A DNA stretch of 64,000 nucleotides from Janthinobacterium sp. (GCF_009923995.1 NZ_RFSK01000009.1:86361-150360); one strand, 5' to 3'. Positions 47,435-56,999 are shown, counted from the first letter of the stretch. Notes: generated by a model from the letters alone, not told the origin. A program made the numbers and translations.

Positions 47435-48430
47435 ATGTATATTGTTGTAACGGGTGCCGCAGGATTGATTGGTTCAAATATCGTCAAACAACTTAATGCA
47501 CGTGGCCACCGCCACATCATCGCTGTCGACAACTTGACGCGTGGCGATAAATTCCGCAATCTGGTCGATTGCGACATCAGCGACTACATCGACAAGACTG
47601 AATTCCTCGGCAAGCTGGCCAGCGGCATATACGATGGCAAGATTCGCGCAGTTTTCCATCAAGGCGCTTGCTCCGACACGATGGAAACGGATGGCAAGTA
47701 CATGATGGAAAATAACTTCCGCTATTCACTCGCCCTGCTCGATTACTGCCAGGCACAGAAAGTGCCGTTCATGTATGCATCCAGCGCCTCCGTATACGGC
47801 GGCGGCAGCATTTTCAAGGAAGAGCGCGAATTTGAAAAACCGCTCAACGTATACGGCTATTCGAAATTCCTGTTCGACCAGATCGTACGCGAGCGCATGG
47901 ACAGCCTGACCGCGCAAGTGGTGGGTTTCCGCTACTTCAATGTGTACGGTCCGCGCGAGGAACACAAGGGGCGCATGGCATCGGTGGCTTTTCACCATTA
48001 CCATCAATACCGCGAGCACGGCAAGGTCAAGCTGTTTGAAGGCCGTGACGGCTATGTTGACGGCGGCCAGTTGCGCGATTTTGTCTCCGTCGAAGACGTT
48101 GTCAAGGTCAACCTGTGGTTCCTCGACCATCCCGAACAATCGGGCATATTCAACCTGGGCACGGGCCAGTCGCAGCCGTTCAACGACATCGCCATCGCCT
48201 CCGTCAACACTTGCCGCGAGATGGAGTCGCTGGCGCCGCTGTCCCGCGAAGAAATGGTTGCGCAAGGTATCCTGGAATATATCAAGTTTCCCGATGCGCT
48301 GATCGGCAAGTATCAATCGTTCACCCAGGCTGACATTTCACGCTTGCGGGCGGCTGGCTACGATGCTCCGTTTTACACAGTTGCAGAAGGCGTAAGCCGG
48401 TACATCAGACACTGGCTGCACGCCCGATGA
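47435..48430 (+). CDS. hldD: ADP-L-glycero-D-manno-heptose 6-epimerase
   Basis: Converts ADP-D-glycero-heptose to ADP-L-glycero-heptose, the donor for the LPS inner core. Short-chain dehydrogenase/reductase of 331 residues, with NAD motif [38 protein letters not shown] and catalytic [10 protein letters not shown], and the [20 protein letters not shown] segment characteristic of HldD. Good AGGAG Shine-Dalgarno. Confidence 0.97.
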   Translation: MYIVVTGAAGLIGSNIVKQLNARGHRHIIAVDNLTRGDKFRNLVDCDISDYIDKTEFLGKLASGIYDGKIRAVFHQGACSDTMETDGKYMMENNFRYSLALLDYCQAQKVPFMYASSASVYGGGSIFKEEREFEKPLNVYGYSKFLFDQIVRERMDSLTAQVVGFRYFNVYGPREEHKGRMASVAFHHYHQYREHGKVKLFEGRDGYVDGGQLRDFVSVEDVVKVNLWFLDHPEQSGIFNLGTGQSQPFNDIAIASVNTCREMESLAPLSREEMVAQGILEYIKFPDALIGKYQSFTQADISRLRAAGYDAPFYTVAEGVSRYIRHWLHAR

Positions 48431-48437
48431 GATCATC

Positions 48438-49655
48438 TTGTTCAAAAGCATACTAAAAAACTCGATACTTACGGCATTAATACGGGGGGCATCATTCGGT
48501 GTACGGATTTTCGCCCTCCTAATCGCGGCGCGCTATTCCGAACCCGCCTACTTTGGCACCATCGCCCTGTTTTTCACGGTCGCGGAAATCGGCCGCCTGG
48601 TAGCGGACTTCGGTATCGACACGTATACCATGCGCGAATATGCATCACACCGCGACAAGGCCGTACTAAAGCGCACCATCGGCGCGGCGATGTGTGCCAA
48701 AATAATATTGGGCCTCGTCACGGCAGGCGCTGGCGTGGCCATCATGCTCCACCTGCGGCCGGGACAATTCTGGTCGACCTTGCCGTTTGCCTTCATGATC
48801 ATGTCGCCCTTGATCATGAACCTGCCGATCAATTTTTTTATCGCCAAGATGCGCGGGCGCCATATCACTTTGTTCGTGGGTGCAGCAGGGGCAGTGTCGC
48901 TGATCGTTTTTTACAGCTTGTTCACGTTTTCCAGCAATCCTGCATTGGCCTTCTTTTCGATTCCGGCGACTGAAGCTCTGGTAGGGCTGTTCTTGATTTT
49001 CAAGGTGCCCGTCATCCGCAAGGGGCTGTCCCACTTGAACGTCGCTGGCATGATGACCTTGTTGAAAATGACGATGCCGATCGCCGCAGCGACCATTTTG
49101 GGGATCGCCTACGGACGCATGGACGTCTTTTTCCTGGAAAAATTCCGCAGTGCGGAAGAGCTGGGATTGTATGCGTTTGCTGTACGCCTGGTTGAACCGT
49201 TTCAGTTCATTGCCGGGGCACTGGCGGTCAATGCCTACGGACACATCGCCACATCGTTGAAGAGCTCGCTGGATGCAGGCAATGCCGTCAATCTGCGCTA
49301 CCGCAAGGTCATGGCCATGTACGCCCTGCTGGCCTTGCTCGTCGTGCTCATGCTGGCCAATGTCCTGCTCGTCTACGCCTTTGCGCAATATAGCGCGGCC
49401 CAGCCGATGCTGAATCTGACAGGGCTGATTTTGATGTTTAAATGTGGCAATCTGATCAGTACCGCGGCCATCCAGGCACACGGCAAGTACAAATTCATGA
49501 CCGCTGTGGCGATCTGGAATTTTTGCTTCCTGAGCGTGGCAATGTTGTTACTGGTACCACGATTCGGCGCATATGGTGCTTTATTTTCCATCCTGGCGAT
49601 GGAATCGCTTAATTTTATTATTCAAAGTTACTTGCTAAGAAAATTGGCCAGATAG
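48438..49655 (+). CDS. Wzx-type polysaccharide flippase
   Basis: Polytopic membrane protein of 405 residues with 11-12 predicted helices, of the MOP/polysaccharide-transport superfamily. The N-terminal pattern (SILTALIRGASFGVRIFALLIAARYSEPAYFGTIALFFT) is typical of Wzx/RfbX. It should flip the undecaprenyl-linked repeat unit to the periplasm. The start appears to be TTG at 48438, seven bases after hldD; no ATG occurs until deep in the first helices. Between it and the polymerase lies a GT9 gene. Confidence 0.85.
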   Translation: MFKSILKNSILTALIRGASFGVRIFALLIAARYSEPAYFGTIALFFTVAEIGRLVADFGIDTYTMREYASHRDKAVLKRTIGAAMCAKIILGLVTAGAGVAIMLHLRPGQFWSTLPFAFMIMSPLIMNLPINFFIAKMRGRHITLFVGAAGAVSLIVFYSLFTFSSNPALAFFSIPATEALVGLFLIFKVPVIRKGLSHLNVAGMMTLLKMTMPIAAATILGIAYGRMDVFFLEKFRSAEELGLYAFAVRLVEPFQFIAGALAVNAYGHIATSLKSSLDAGNAVNLRYRKVMAMYALLALLVVLMLANVLLVYAFAQYSAAQPMLNLTGLILMFKCGNLISTAAIQAHGKYKFMTAVAIWNFCFLSVAMLLLVPRFGAYGALFSILAMESLNFIIQSYLLRKLAR

Positions 49656-49664
49656 TATTTAAAC

Positions 49665-50879
49665 ATGTTAAAAAAAACACTTATCCGCGTCTTCATGCTG
49701 CTCAGCGTCGTCATGGCTTTACTGTGCGAGCGCATCCTGGCATTGTTCTCACGCAGACAGGAAAATGCGAAGTTCACCATCCTGGTGGTCCGTCTAGATC
49801 AGACGCTCGGTGACAGCTCCATGAATTCGCCGCTGTTACGTGAATTACGCCACGCGTATCCCCACGCCGAAATCAAACTGGTCGTCCATCCACGCATCTA
49901 CGATATGGTCCGTCATTGCCCGCATATAGATCATATTTATCGTTATGACTGGGGGAGCTCGCTGGCAAAAAGTCTGCTGTTCCGTCACTGGCTCAGCTGG
50001 AAGTTCTGCTGGACGCATTTTCGCCGGGAGCAACCGGATCTGGCCTTGGTTCCACGTTTCGATGAAGATCACCACGCCGGCTTCATTGCCCTGCTCAGTG
50101 GCGCCCCACGGCGCATTGCATATACCGAAAAAGCAACGCAGCGAAAACAGTTACTGAATGCTGGCTTCGACATGTTATACACTGAAGTGTTGCCTGCAGA
50201 CGGCTTGAAGCATGAAGTCGAACGTAACCTTGATTTCGTGCGTCATCTGGGTTTCGAGCCGGCCAGTATGGAACTCGAATTCTGGAGTACGGCCGACGAA
50301 ACCGCATATGCGCGGGAGTTCCTGGCGGAACACAAACAGAAGCACCCCGATGGCTTGCTGATCGGTCTGGGCTTGTCGGGCGGCTATTCGATCCTGAAAC
50401 GCTGGCCATTGCACTATTACGTCGAACTGGCAACGCTGCTGCAGCAACGATATCACGGCCGCCATGTGACATTTTTACTCGTAGGTGGCAAGGAAGATAT
50501 TCCACTGGGCGCCGAGTTTGAAGAAAAACTGCAGGGCACAGTACTCAATATGATCGCCAAGACCAGTATTGCGCAAATGGCGGCGTTGCTCCGGCACTGT
50601 CACCAGTTTATCGGCAATGACTCCGGAGCGATGCACGTGGCGGCATCGGCGGGCATCGCCGTCACCGGCATTTTCGGTTCCAGCTGCCACCATCGCTTCA
50701 GAGCCTGGGGTAAGTCCTGTGATACGGTAACGCTGGAACTGGAATGCGGTCCGTGCGGACAAGGGCACGTCATAGACCGGTGCAGCACTTGCATCTACCC
50801 GTCGCCAAAATGCATGGATGAGTTAGTACCGGCGCAAGTTTTTAAAAAAATCAATATCGTGCAGAATTATCTACGCTAA
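49665..50879 (+). CDS. Glycosyltransferase family 9, heptosyltransferase-like
   Basis: A 404-residue enzyme of the WaaF/WaaQ type. It starts with a hydrophobic stretch (FMLLSVVMALLCERILALF, about residues 10-28) that may anchor it to the membrane. Then come the GT9 pattern TILVVRLDQTLGDSSMNSPLL, the nucleotide-site LLVGGKED, and HCHQFIGNDSGAMHVAASAGIAVTGIFG with the D-S-G-x-M-H-x-A motif. A cysteine-rich C-terminal patch (LECGPCGQ...CSTCIYPSPKCM) resembles that seen in several WaaF-like enzymes. The full ADP-heptose set in this locus makes heptose the likely donor. Confidence 0.86.
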   Translation: MLKKTLIRVFMLLSVVMALLCERILALFSRRQENAKFTILVVRLDQTLGDSSMNSPLLRELRHAYPHAEIKLVVHPRIYDMVRHCPHIDHIYRYDWGSSLAKSLLFRHWLSWKFCWTHFRREQPDLALVPRFDEDHHAGFIALLSGAPRRIAYTEKATQRKQLLNAGFDMLYTEVLPADGLKHEVERNLDFVRHLGFEPASMELEFWSTADETAYAREFLAEHKQKHPDGLLIGLGLSGGYSILKRWPLHYYVELATLLQQRYHGRHVTFLLVGGKEDIPLGAEFEEKLQGTVLNMIAKTSIAQMAALLRHCHQFIGNDSGAMHVAASAGIAVTGIFGSSCHHRFRAWGKSCDTVTLELECGPCGQGHVIDRCSTCIYPSPKCMDELVPAQVFKKINIVQNYLR

Positions 50880-50912
50880 CACTGATGTAAATCGAATTGG
50901 AACCACAAACGT

Positions 50913-52157
50913 ATGCATCAGAATTCAATTGCTCTTCTCATATTTTTATCGACATTTGTTTTCGGTCTGATTATTTACGGCATCAAGCTTTACAAGACAC
51001 CGCTCAATCCCCTGACCTTCTACCTGGCCCTCGATAGTGGCCTGCGCGTCATACTGAGCTGCTCGCTGATCTTTTTTACCGACACCGAGCAGAATTTTAA
51101 CGATGCCGACATTGTCGACGCCTTGCTGCTGCACTTGCTGTATGTCAGCTGCTTCGCCCTGCCCTTTATCCTGCGTCCCCGCTGGCTGCTGCGGGCTGTC
51201 GACACGATTCGCCGCGCATTTTTCCTCAGCATGCCGCGCTCGAAGACGCCATTTTCGGTGTTGACTTTATTTGTCATCATCGCCTTTATCTGTTTTAACT
51301 TCTTCATGCTGATGATTGCCGGGGACGGCGGTATGCTGTGGATCACGGATCCCCGCGAAGCATATCAAAACTACAAATTTGGCGCCGGCAATTATTATCT
51401 ATTCTGGGTCTGGTCGATTTCCTTTTTCACTATTTACGTCCTGTACTCGACCAAGGCACGCACCAAAAAAGATGTATTAAAAATTTCGCCGTTGTTTCTA
51501 GTTATTTTCGTCCTTACTTATTTCACCGGTTCCAAGCAGATATTTTTCGTAAATATTCTACTCATTCTTTTCTACTACACCCACTATATAAAACTGATCA
51601 GCGTCAAGTTCTTTACGGTAATTGGTTTGACATTATTTGGTCTTTTCCTTGGCCTGCAATTACTGCAGGGAACCACAAGCAACCTGATCGGCGCATTATC
51701 GTATTTCGACTATTTCCAGAAATCGATTGAATTTGTCGCCCAGTACAACAATATTGGTCCGACCTATGGCGATTCCTTTATCAGCAGTTTTTGGGGATAC
51801 GTCCCACGTTCGTTTGCCCCGGACAAGCCGCTGATCTACGGCCAATTGATGATCCAAGACTTTCTCTACCCCGGCGCAGCAGAGGTTGGATATTATCCGG
51901 CGTTCGCCTCATGGACTTTTCTGTACCTGGACTTTTGGGTATTTGGTGTTATTATTTCAGGCTTTTTCGTCGGCGGACTGTCCTGGGCTCTTTATGAACT
52001 GTTCCGCAGAAATAGCGATGATATCTTCCTGTTCTCTATGGCGGCACAGGCAGCCATAACTATCTATATGGTCCCGCTTCACGGCGAACTGTATATTTTT
52101 TTCTGGTTCATCTTACAAAGAATTATTTTAAATATCCATTTCAAGAGGACACGATGA
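50913..52157 (+). CDS. Wzy-like O-antigen/repeat-unit polymerase
   Basis: Polytopic membrane protein of 414 residues with about ten to twelve helices and little similarity to others beyond the OPS polymerase pattern. Two larger loops are visible: ITDPREAYQNYKFGAGNYY, and the periplasmic AQYNNIGPTYGDSFISSFWGYVPRSFAPDKPLIYGQ with the P-R motif frequent in Wzy. It is AT-richer than its neighbours, as usual for wzy genes. Its TGA overlaps the gmhA start (ATGA). Confidence 0.82.
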   Translation: MHQNSIALLIFLSTFVFGLIIYGIKLYKTPLNPLTFYLALDSGLRVILSCSLIFFTDTEQNFNDADIVDALLLHLLYVSCFALPFILRPRWLLRAVDTIRRAFFLSMPRSKTPFSVLTLFVIIAFICFNFFMLMIAGDGGMLWITDPREAYQNYKFGAGNYYLFWVWSISFFTIYVLYSTKARTKKDVLKISPLFLVIFVLTYFTGSKQIFFVNILLILFYYTHYIKLISVKFFTVIGLTLFGLFLGLQLLQGTTSNLIGALSYFDYFQKSIEFVAQYNNIGPTYGDSFISSFWGYVPRSFAPDKPLIYGQLMIQDFLYPGAAEVGYYPAFASWTFLYLDFWVFGVIISGFFVGGLSWALYELFRRNSDDIFLFSMAAQAAITIYMVPLHGELYIFFWFILQRIILNIHFKRTR

Positions 52158-52735
52158 CTATTTTTGAAAAATCGCTGCAACAGCACGTGGAAACTTTCGA
52201 CCGCTTGGCTGCGATGGAAGCCAGCGTTGCCAAGGCTGCCGCAGTATGCGCCGATGCGATTGCCAAGGGTAACAAGGTAATTTTTTGCGGCAATGGCGGC
52301 TCCGCAGCCGACTCCCAGCATATCGCTGCGGAACTGGTGGGACGCTTGGTCGATGACCGCCGCGCGCTGCCGGCCCTGTCCCTGACTACGGACACCTCGG
52401 CCCTCACCTGCATCGCCAACGACTATGGCTATGATCACGTCTTTGCTCGCCAGTTGTCCGGCGTAGGCCAGGCTGGCGACGTATTGATCGCCATTTCCAC
52501 CTCCGGCAATTCGGCCAATATCCTAAATGCAGTCGAAGTGGCAAAATCGATGGGTATTTACTCAATTGGCTGGCTGGGCAAAGACGGCGGCAAGCTGGCC
52601 CATCAAGTTGACTGGCCATTGATTGCCCCCAGCAACATCACTGCCCGCATCCAGGAAGTACATATTTTCTGGGGTCACGTCATTTGCGCATTAATTGAAA
52701 AACAACTTGGTTACGGAAATTGGGAATCGGCATGA
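52154..52735 (+). CDS. gmhA: Sedoheptulose-7-phosphate isomerase
   Basis: First step of ADP-heptose synthesis: sedoheptulose-7-phosphate to D-glycero-D-manno-heptose-7-phosphate. SIS-domain protein of 193 residues. FCGNGGSAADSQHIAAELVGR and ISTSGNSANIL are the phosphosugar-binding motifs, and the catalytic residues in the WGHVICALIEK helix are seen. Overlaps both neighbours by four bases. Confidence 0.96.
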   Translation: MTIFEKSLQQHVETFDRLAAMEASVAKAAAVCADAIAKGNKVIFCGNGGSAADSQHIAAELVGRLVDDRRALPALSLTTDTSALTCIANDYGYDHVFARQLSGVGQAGDVLIAISTSGNSANILNAVEVAKSMGIYSIGWLGKDGGKLAHQVDWPLIAPSNITARIQEVHIFWGHVICALIEKQLGYGNWESA

Positions 52736-53865
52736 GCAAACATATCTTAATCACCGGCGGCGCCGGCTTTATTGGCACCAACCTGAGCCGCAAATTGCTG
52801 GCCGATGGCTACCGTATTACCGTGCTTGACAATCTGTCGCCACAAATCCATGGTGCCTACCCGCAACTCGATGAACCGATGCTGCGTGACGGTCGCATCC
52901 ACTTCATCCGTGCCGACGTGCGTCAGTCCGCCGTCCTGGAAGAAGCTTTGAAATCAGTGGACGCCGTCATCCACTTGGCAGCCGAAACCGGTACCGCCCA
53001 GTCCATGTATCAGATTGCACATTACAATGATGTCAATACCCAGGCTACGGCGCAATTGCTGGACATCCTGGCCAACAACCCGCACACCGTCAAAAAAATC
53101 GTTCTCGCCTCCTCGCGCTCGATCTACGGCGAGGGCGCATATGATTGTGCTACCCACGGCACCGTATTCCCAGGTGCACGCAGTGCCGTCCAACTGAAAA
53201 ACCACCAGTGGGATCCGCTGTGCCCAGTCTGCAACGGCCCGCTGCGCGCCATCCCGACGCCAGAGACGGCGCGTCCAAGCCCTGCGTCGATTTATGCAGC
53301 CACCAAGTATGCCCAGGAAGATCTGATCCGTATCGCCGGCGACTCGCTGGGCATCAGCACCGCCATCCTGCGTTTTCAGAACGTGTATGGTGCAGGACAG
53401 TCGCTGAACAATCCCTACACCGGCATCCTGTCGATTTTCTCGACCCGCATCCGCCGTAACATGAGCTTGCCGATCTTTGAAGATGGCCTGGAAAGCCGCG
53501 ATTTCGTGCACGTTAATGACATCGTGCAAGCTATCCAGCTGGCCATGGAAAGCGATGCTGCCAGTGGCATGACGCTGAACGTGGGCGCTGGCGAGCCGAC
53601 ATCGGTCCTCGATATTGCCAACCTGCTCGTCGATGCACTGGGCGGCACCATCCGTCCGGAAGTAACAGGCCAATACCGCCTGGGCGACATCCGCCATTGT
53701 TACGCCGACCTGAGCCAAATTCGCTCCACGCTGAACTTCACGCCGCAAGTATCGCTTGTTCGCGGTATTGAAGAGTTCGCCGCATGGGTCAGTTCGCAAC
53801 CACTGCCGGAAGATGGCCTGGACAAGGCGAATGAAGAGTTAAAAAAACGCAAGATGATGTCATGA
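52732..53865 (+). CDS. NAD-dependent sugar epimerase, probably dTDP-L-rhamnose 4-epimerase
   Basis: Extended short-chain dehydrogenase/reductase of 377 residues. NAD motif [30 protein letters not shown], catalytic Ser-Ser-Arg (VLASSRSIYGEG) and YAATKYAQEDLI. A 35-40 residue insertion before the active Tyr holds a CPVCNGPLRAIPTPE patch. I associate this insert with dTDP-L-rhamnose 4-epimerases, which make dTDP-6-deoxy-L-talose (from memory). The rfbBACD genes in the same operon supply the substrate. A UDP-sugar 4-epimerase remains possible. ATG overlaps the gmhA stop. Confidence 0.8.
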   Translation: MSKHILITGGAGFIGTNLSRKLLADGYRITVLDNLSPQIHGAYPQLDEPMLRDGRIHFIRADVRQSAVLEEALKSVDAVIHLAAETGTAQSMYQIAHYNDVNTQATAQLLDILANNPHTVKKIVLASSRSIYGEGAYDCATHGTVFPGARSAVQLKNHQWDPLCPVCNGPLRAIPTPETARPSPASIYAATKYAQEDLIRIAGDSLGISTAILRFQNVYGAGQSLNNPYTGILSIFSTRIRRNMSLPIFEDGLESRDFVHVNDIVQAIQLAMESDAASGMTLNVGAGEPTSVLDIANLLVDALGGTIRPEVTGQYRLGDIRHCYADLSQIRSTLNFTPQVSLVRGIEEFAAWVSSQPLPEDGLDKANEELKKRKMMS

Positions 53866-54395
53866 GTTTGCGTACCACCTTGTATCACGACCTGGCCCGG
53901 CAGTATTTCTATGCCGGCCAACCGGACAAGCAGCCGACCTTCGGCCGGTTGCTGTTGGCGTCGTTTTCTCCGCGTTTCATGCCGGTGGTACTTTTCCGTC
54001 TTTCGCATTGGTTTTACCAGAAGCGCCTGTCGCCCCTGGCCAAAATCGTGTCGTTGGTAAATTTCGTGCTGTTCGGCCTAGAGATCGCCGTGCGCTGCGA
54101 AATCGGCCCCGGGCTGTACTTTCCCCATACGCAAGGTACTGTCATCGGCGCCCTGCGTATCGGCACCAATGCCACGATTTACCACAATGTCACGTTCGGC
54201 GCGCGCGAAATCGATATCGGCTATAACGATACGTCCCGTCCCGTGGTCGGCAACAATGTGATCGTCGGCTCCGGCGCCAAGATATTGGGGCCAGTCGTCC
54301 TTGGAGACGACGTCCGTGTCGGTGCGAATGCCGTCGTACTCAAGGATGTGGCGCACGGTCTGACCGTGGTCGGCATCCCCGCCATGCCCATCTAA
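53862..54395 (+). CDS. Hexapeptide-repeat acyltransferase (serine acetyltransferase-like)
   Basis: Left-handed beta-helix acetyltransferase of 177 residues, similar to the SAT/CysE and WcaB group. Hexapeptide turns run from about residue 83 (CEIGPGLYFPHTQGTVIGALRIGTNATIYHNVTFG) through the last third (VIVGSGAKILGPVVLGDDVRVGANAVVLKDV). The catalytic His is probably in FPHTQG. Inside this operon it most likely O-acetylates the glycan rather than making O-acetylserine. Overlaps the epimerase gene by four bases. Confidence 0.85.
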   Translation: MSLRTTLYHDLARQYFYAGQPDKQPTFGRLLLASFSPRFMPVVLFRLSHWFYQKRLSPLAKIVSLVNFVLFGLEIAVRCEIGPGLYFPHTQGTVIGALRIGTNATIYHNVTFGAREIDIGYNDTSRPVVGNNVIVGSGAKILGPVVLGDDVRVGANAVVLKDVAHGLTVVGIPAMPI

Positions 54396-54416
54396 ATAAT
54401 TGATTGATTAAATATA

Positions 54417-55421
54417 GTGATAGTGGAAAATTTTTTTAACGGGAAAAAAATCCTGTTTATTGCGCCCGCTTTCTTCGGCTACGAACGAGAAATAAAAGAG
54501 CGCCTGGAACAGCTGGGGGCGCATGTTGATTATCATGACGACCGACCGTCAACGCGCGCATGGTCCAAATTCGCCATTCGCGTCATGCCCAGCACGCAAC
54601 AAAAAGCCATTCACCGCTATTTTTCCGTCCTGTTGGATAATAATCATGGTAATTATGACTATGTTTTCATCATCAAGATGGAATGCATGCCTGCGGATAT
54701 TTTGCAGGCATTGCGCCAAAAAAATGCCAACGCCAAGTTCATTTATTACTCCTATGACTCGGTAAAAAATAATGGCAATTTCCTGCAATCAGTCTCTCAG
54801 TTTGACAGCGCATTCACCTTCGACGATCAGGATGCCCAGGCCATTCCTGGCATACGCCTGCGTCCGCTGTTCTTCCTGAACGAGTACCGCGACTTGCCGC
54901 GCAATGAATCCGCATATGCCGTCAGTTTCATCGGTACGGCCCACAGTGACCGGTATGCCCTGGTAAAAAAAATCAGCGCGGCCTTGCCTGCCAGTGACAA
55001 GCCCAATTTCTTTTTCCTCTTCATCCCCAGCATGGCGATCTATCGCCTGAAGAGAATCTTCGTGCCGGCCTTCCAGAAGTCGAAAGTTTCGGAATTTTCC
55101 TTCACGCCGATGAACAAGGCTCAGGTCATGGCGGCCATCGCCAAATCCCAGGTCATTCTCGATTTTCAGCACCCGAACCAGATCGGCCTGACCATGCGCA
55201 CCATTGAAATGGTCGGTGCGCGGAAAAAGCTGATCACGACGAATCAGAACGTCAAGAAATATGATTTTTATCGCCCGGAGAACATTGCCGTGATTGACAG
55301 GGATAATCCGCAGATCGATCCGGCATTCCTGACGCTGCCGTATGTCGATCTGCCCGAGGACCTGTACAACAAATATTCGATAGACGGCTGGCTCAACGAT
55401 GTTTTCTCGGTAACGCCATGA
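54417..55421 (+). CDS. CgeB-like glycosyltransferase
   Basis: A 334-residue cytoplasmic protein of the GT-B fold, resembling CgeB and related spore or LPS glycosyltransferases. The N-terminal strand is KKILFIAPAFFGYEREIKERLEQLGAHVDY, followed by FIYYSYDSVKNN. The C-terminal part has KSQVILDFQHPNQIGLTMRTIEMVGARKKLITTN, where R-T-x-E is the expected donor-site motif. No GT2 or GT4 domain. GTG start, with a second GTG two codons later; weak translation signal. Sugar specificity unknown. Confidence 0.72.
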   Translation: MIVENFFNGKKILFIAPAFFGYEREIKERLEQLGAHVDYHDDRPSTRAWSKFAIRVMPSTQQKAIHRYFSVLLDNNHGNYDYVFIIKMECMPADILQALRQKNANAKFIYYSYDSVKNNGNFLQSVSQFDSAFTFDDQDAQAIPGIRLRPLFFLNEYRDLPRNESAYAVSFIGTAHSDRYALVKKISAALPASDKPNFFFLFIPSMAIYRLKRIFVPAFQKSKVSEFSFTPMNKAQVMAAIAKSQVILDFQHPNQIGLTMRTIEMVGARKKLITTNQNVKKYDFYRPENIAVIDRDNPQIDPAFLTLPYVDLPEDLYNKYSIDGWLNDVFSVTP

Positions 55422-56374
55422 ACGCGCCCATGACCATCCTAGTCACCGGAGCCTCGGGTTTTGTCGGCCGCCACCTGTGCCGCCATCTGGCCGAGCATGG
55501 CCACCGCGTGATTGCTTTGGTACGCACGGCAGGCTCCGCCCCCCCTGGCGTGGCGCAGGAAGTCTGCATTCCCGATTTCGGCGACCTGCGCGCACTTGAA
55601 GCGGTGTTGCCGCAATGCGGTGCAGTCATCCACCTAGCTGGCCGGGCGCATGTCATGCACGACACCGTCAACGATCCGCTCACCGAGTTTCGTCGGGTGA
55701 ATGTGGGCTTGACCGAGGAGTTGCTCAACAAAACCATCGCCGCAGGCGCTCCGCGTTTCGTGTTTGTCAGCTCCATCGGTGTCAACGGCAACAGCAATTC
55801 CCGCCCGTTCTCGGCCGACGACGCACCAGCACCACATGACCTGTACGCCATCAGCAAGCTGGAAGCCGAACAACTGGTGCAAAAACACGCCCGGCAGGCT
55901 GGCATCGACTATGCGATCGTTCGTCCCGTCCTCGTCTTTGGTCCGGATGCACCAGGCAACTTCGCCACACTGCTCAAGCTGGCCGCAAAAAACTGGCCCC
56001 TCCCCTTCGGCAGCCTGCTGGGCAAGCGCAGCTTGATCAGCGTGTGGAATCTGGCCGACCTGCTGCGTACCTGTGCCACCACGCCAGCGTCCCTGCACGA
56101 CGTTTTTCTCGCCGCCGATGCCGAGGCAGTCACGCTGGCCGACATCTTCCGTCATTTGGCGACAGGCATGCAGCAACGGCCAACCTTGATGGCGGTTCCC
56201 AAATCACTGCTATCACTGCTATGCTCGCTGGTCGGCAAGCGTCACATGCTCAATAAACTCGATGCCGAACTCACTGTCGACATCACCAAAACTCGGCAAA
56301 TCCTGGCGTGGACACCGCCCTATACCACAAAGGATGGCTTGATTAGAACCGGTAAGGAATGCAAAAAAATATAA
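55418..56374 (+). CDS. UDP-4-keto-6-deoxy-HexNAc reductase (WbpV/WreQ-like)
   Basis: Short-chain dehydrogenase/reductase of 318 residues. NAD motif ILVTGASGFVGRHLCRHL, HLAGRAHVMHDT, catalytic FVSSIGVNGN and YAISKLEAEQL, and PLPFGSLLGKRSLISVWNLADLL. This pattern is shared by WbpV, WbpK and WreQ proteins, which reduce UDP-4-keto-6-deoxy-GlcNAc to UDP-QuiNAc or UDP-FucNAc. The neighbours fit: a PglC-type transferase directly after, and a WbpM-type dehydratase 1.5 kb on. Product stereochemistry cannot be read from sequence. Confidence 0.82.
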   Translation: MNAPMTILVTGASGFVGRHLCRHLAEHGHRVIALVRTAGSAPPGVAQEVCIPDFGDLRALEAVLPQCGAVIHLAGRAHVMHDTVNDPLTEFRRVNVGLTEELLNKTIAAGAPRFVFVSSIGVNGNSNSRPFSADDAPAPHDLYAISKLEAEQLVQKHARQAGIDYAIVRPVLVFGPDAPGNFATLLKLAAKNWPLPFGSLLGKRSLISVWNLADLLRTCATTPASLHDVFLAADAEAVTLADIFRHLATGMQQRPTLMAVPKSLLSLLCSLVGKRHMLNKLDAELTVDITKTRQILAWTPPYTTKDGLIRTGKECKKI

Positions 56375-56934
56375 TGAAACGATTATTTGACCTGTTGCTG
56401 GCGTCTATCGCCACCATTATCCTGGCGCTTCCCCTCTTGATCGTGGCGCTGATGGTACGTTTTACCTCGCCGGGACCGATACTCTATTGGTCGGACCGCG
56501 TTGGGCGCGGCAATCGCATCTTCAAGATGCCGAAATTCAGAACCATGCAGATTGGCACGCCGGCAGTAGCCACGCATCTGCTGCAGAATCCGGCCCAGTT
56601 CCTGACACCCATCGGTTCATTCTTGCGCAAATCCAGCCTGGATGAATTGCCTCAACTGTGGAGCATCATTGCCAACGATATGAGTTTTGTTGGCCCGCGC
56701 CCGGCCTTGTTCAACCAGGACGACCTGATTGTCCTGCGGACCGAGCATGGCGTGGACCAGCTCTTGCCTGGCTTGACTGGCTGGGCGCAAATCAACGGCC
56801 GCGACGATTTGCCCATCCCTCAAAAAGTCCAGCTCGATGTTGCATATTTAAAACAACGTTCCCTGATGCTGGATATCAAGATCATTTTCCTGACATTTTT
56901 AAAAGTGGTCAGGCGTGACGGCATTACGCACTAA
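56374..56934 (+). CDS. PglC-type initiating sugar-phosphate transferase
   Basis: Monotopic phosphoglycosyltransferase of about 186 residues that starts the repeat unit by moving sugar-1-phosphate to undecaprenyl phosphate. One N-terminal re-entrant membrane helix (KRLFDLLLASIATIILALPLLIVAL), then FKMPKFRTM, the catalytic Asp-Glu in SLDELPQLWS, and MSFVGPRPAL. The small size means the catalytic core only, as in PglC and WreU. I took the ATG at 56374, which overlaps the upstream stop; an ATG at 56359 is in frame but has AAGGA too close. Confidence 0.92.
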   Translation: MKRLFDLLLASIATIILALPLLIVALMVRFTSPGPILYWSDRVGRGNRIFKMPKFRTMQIGTPAVATHLLQNPAQFLTPIGSFLRKSSLDELPQLWSIIANDMSFVGPRPALFNQDDLIVLRTEHGVDQLLPGLTGWAQINGRDDLPIPQKVQLDVAYLKQRSLMLDIKIIFLTFLKVVRRDGITH

Positions 56935-56999
56935 TGTAATGCCGATGCCGTTGTTCTTGTACCAGCGGCATATATTTTTTACTACAACATACTGAGCTC

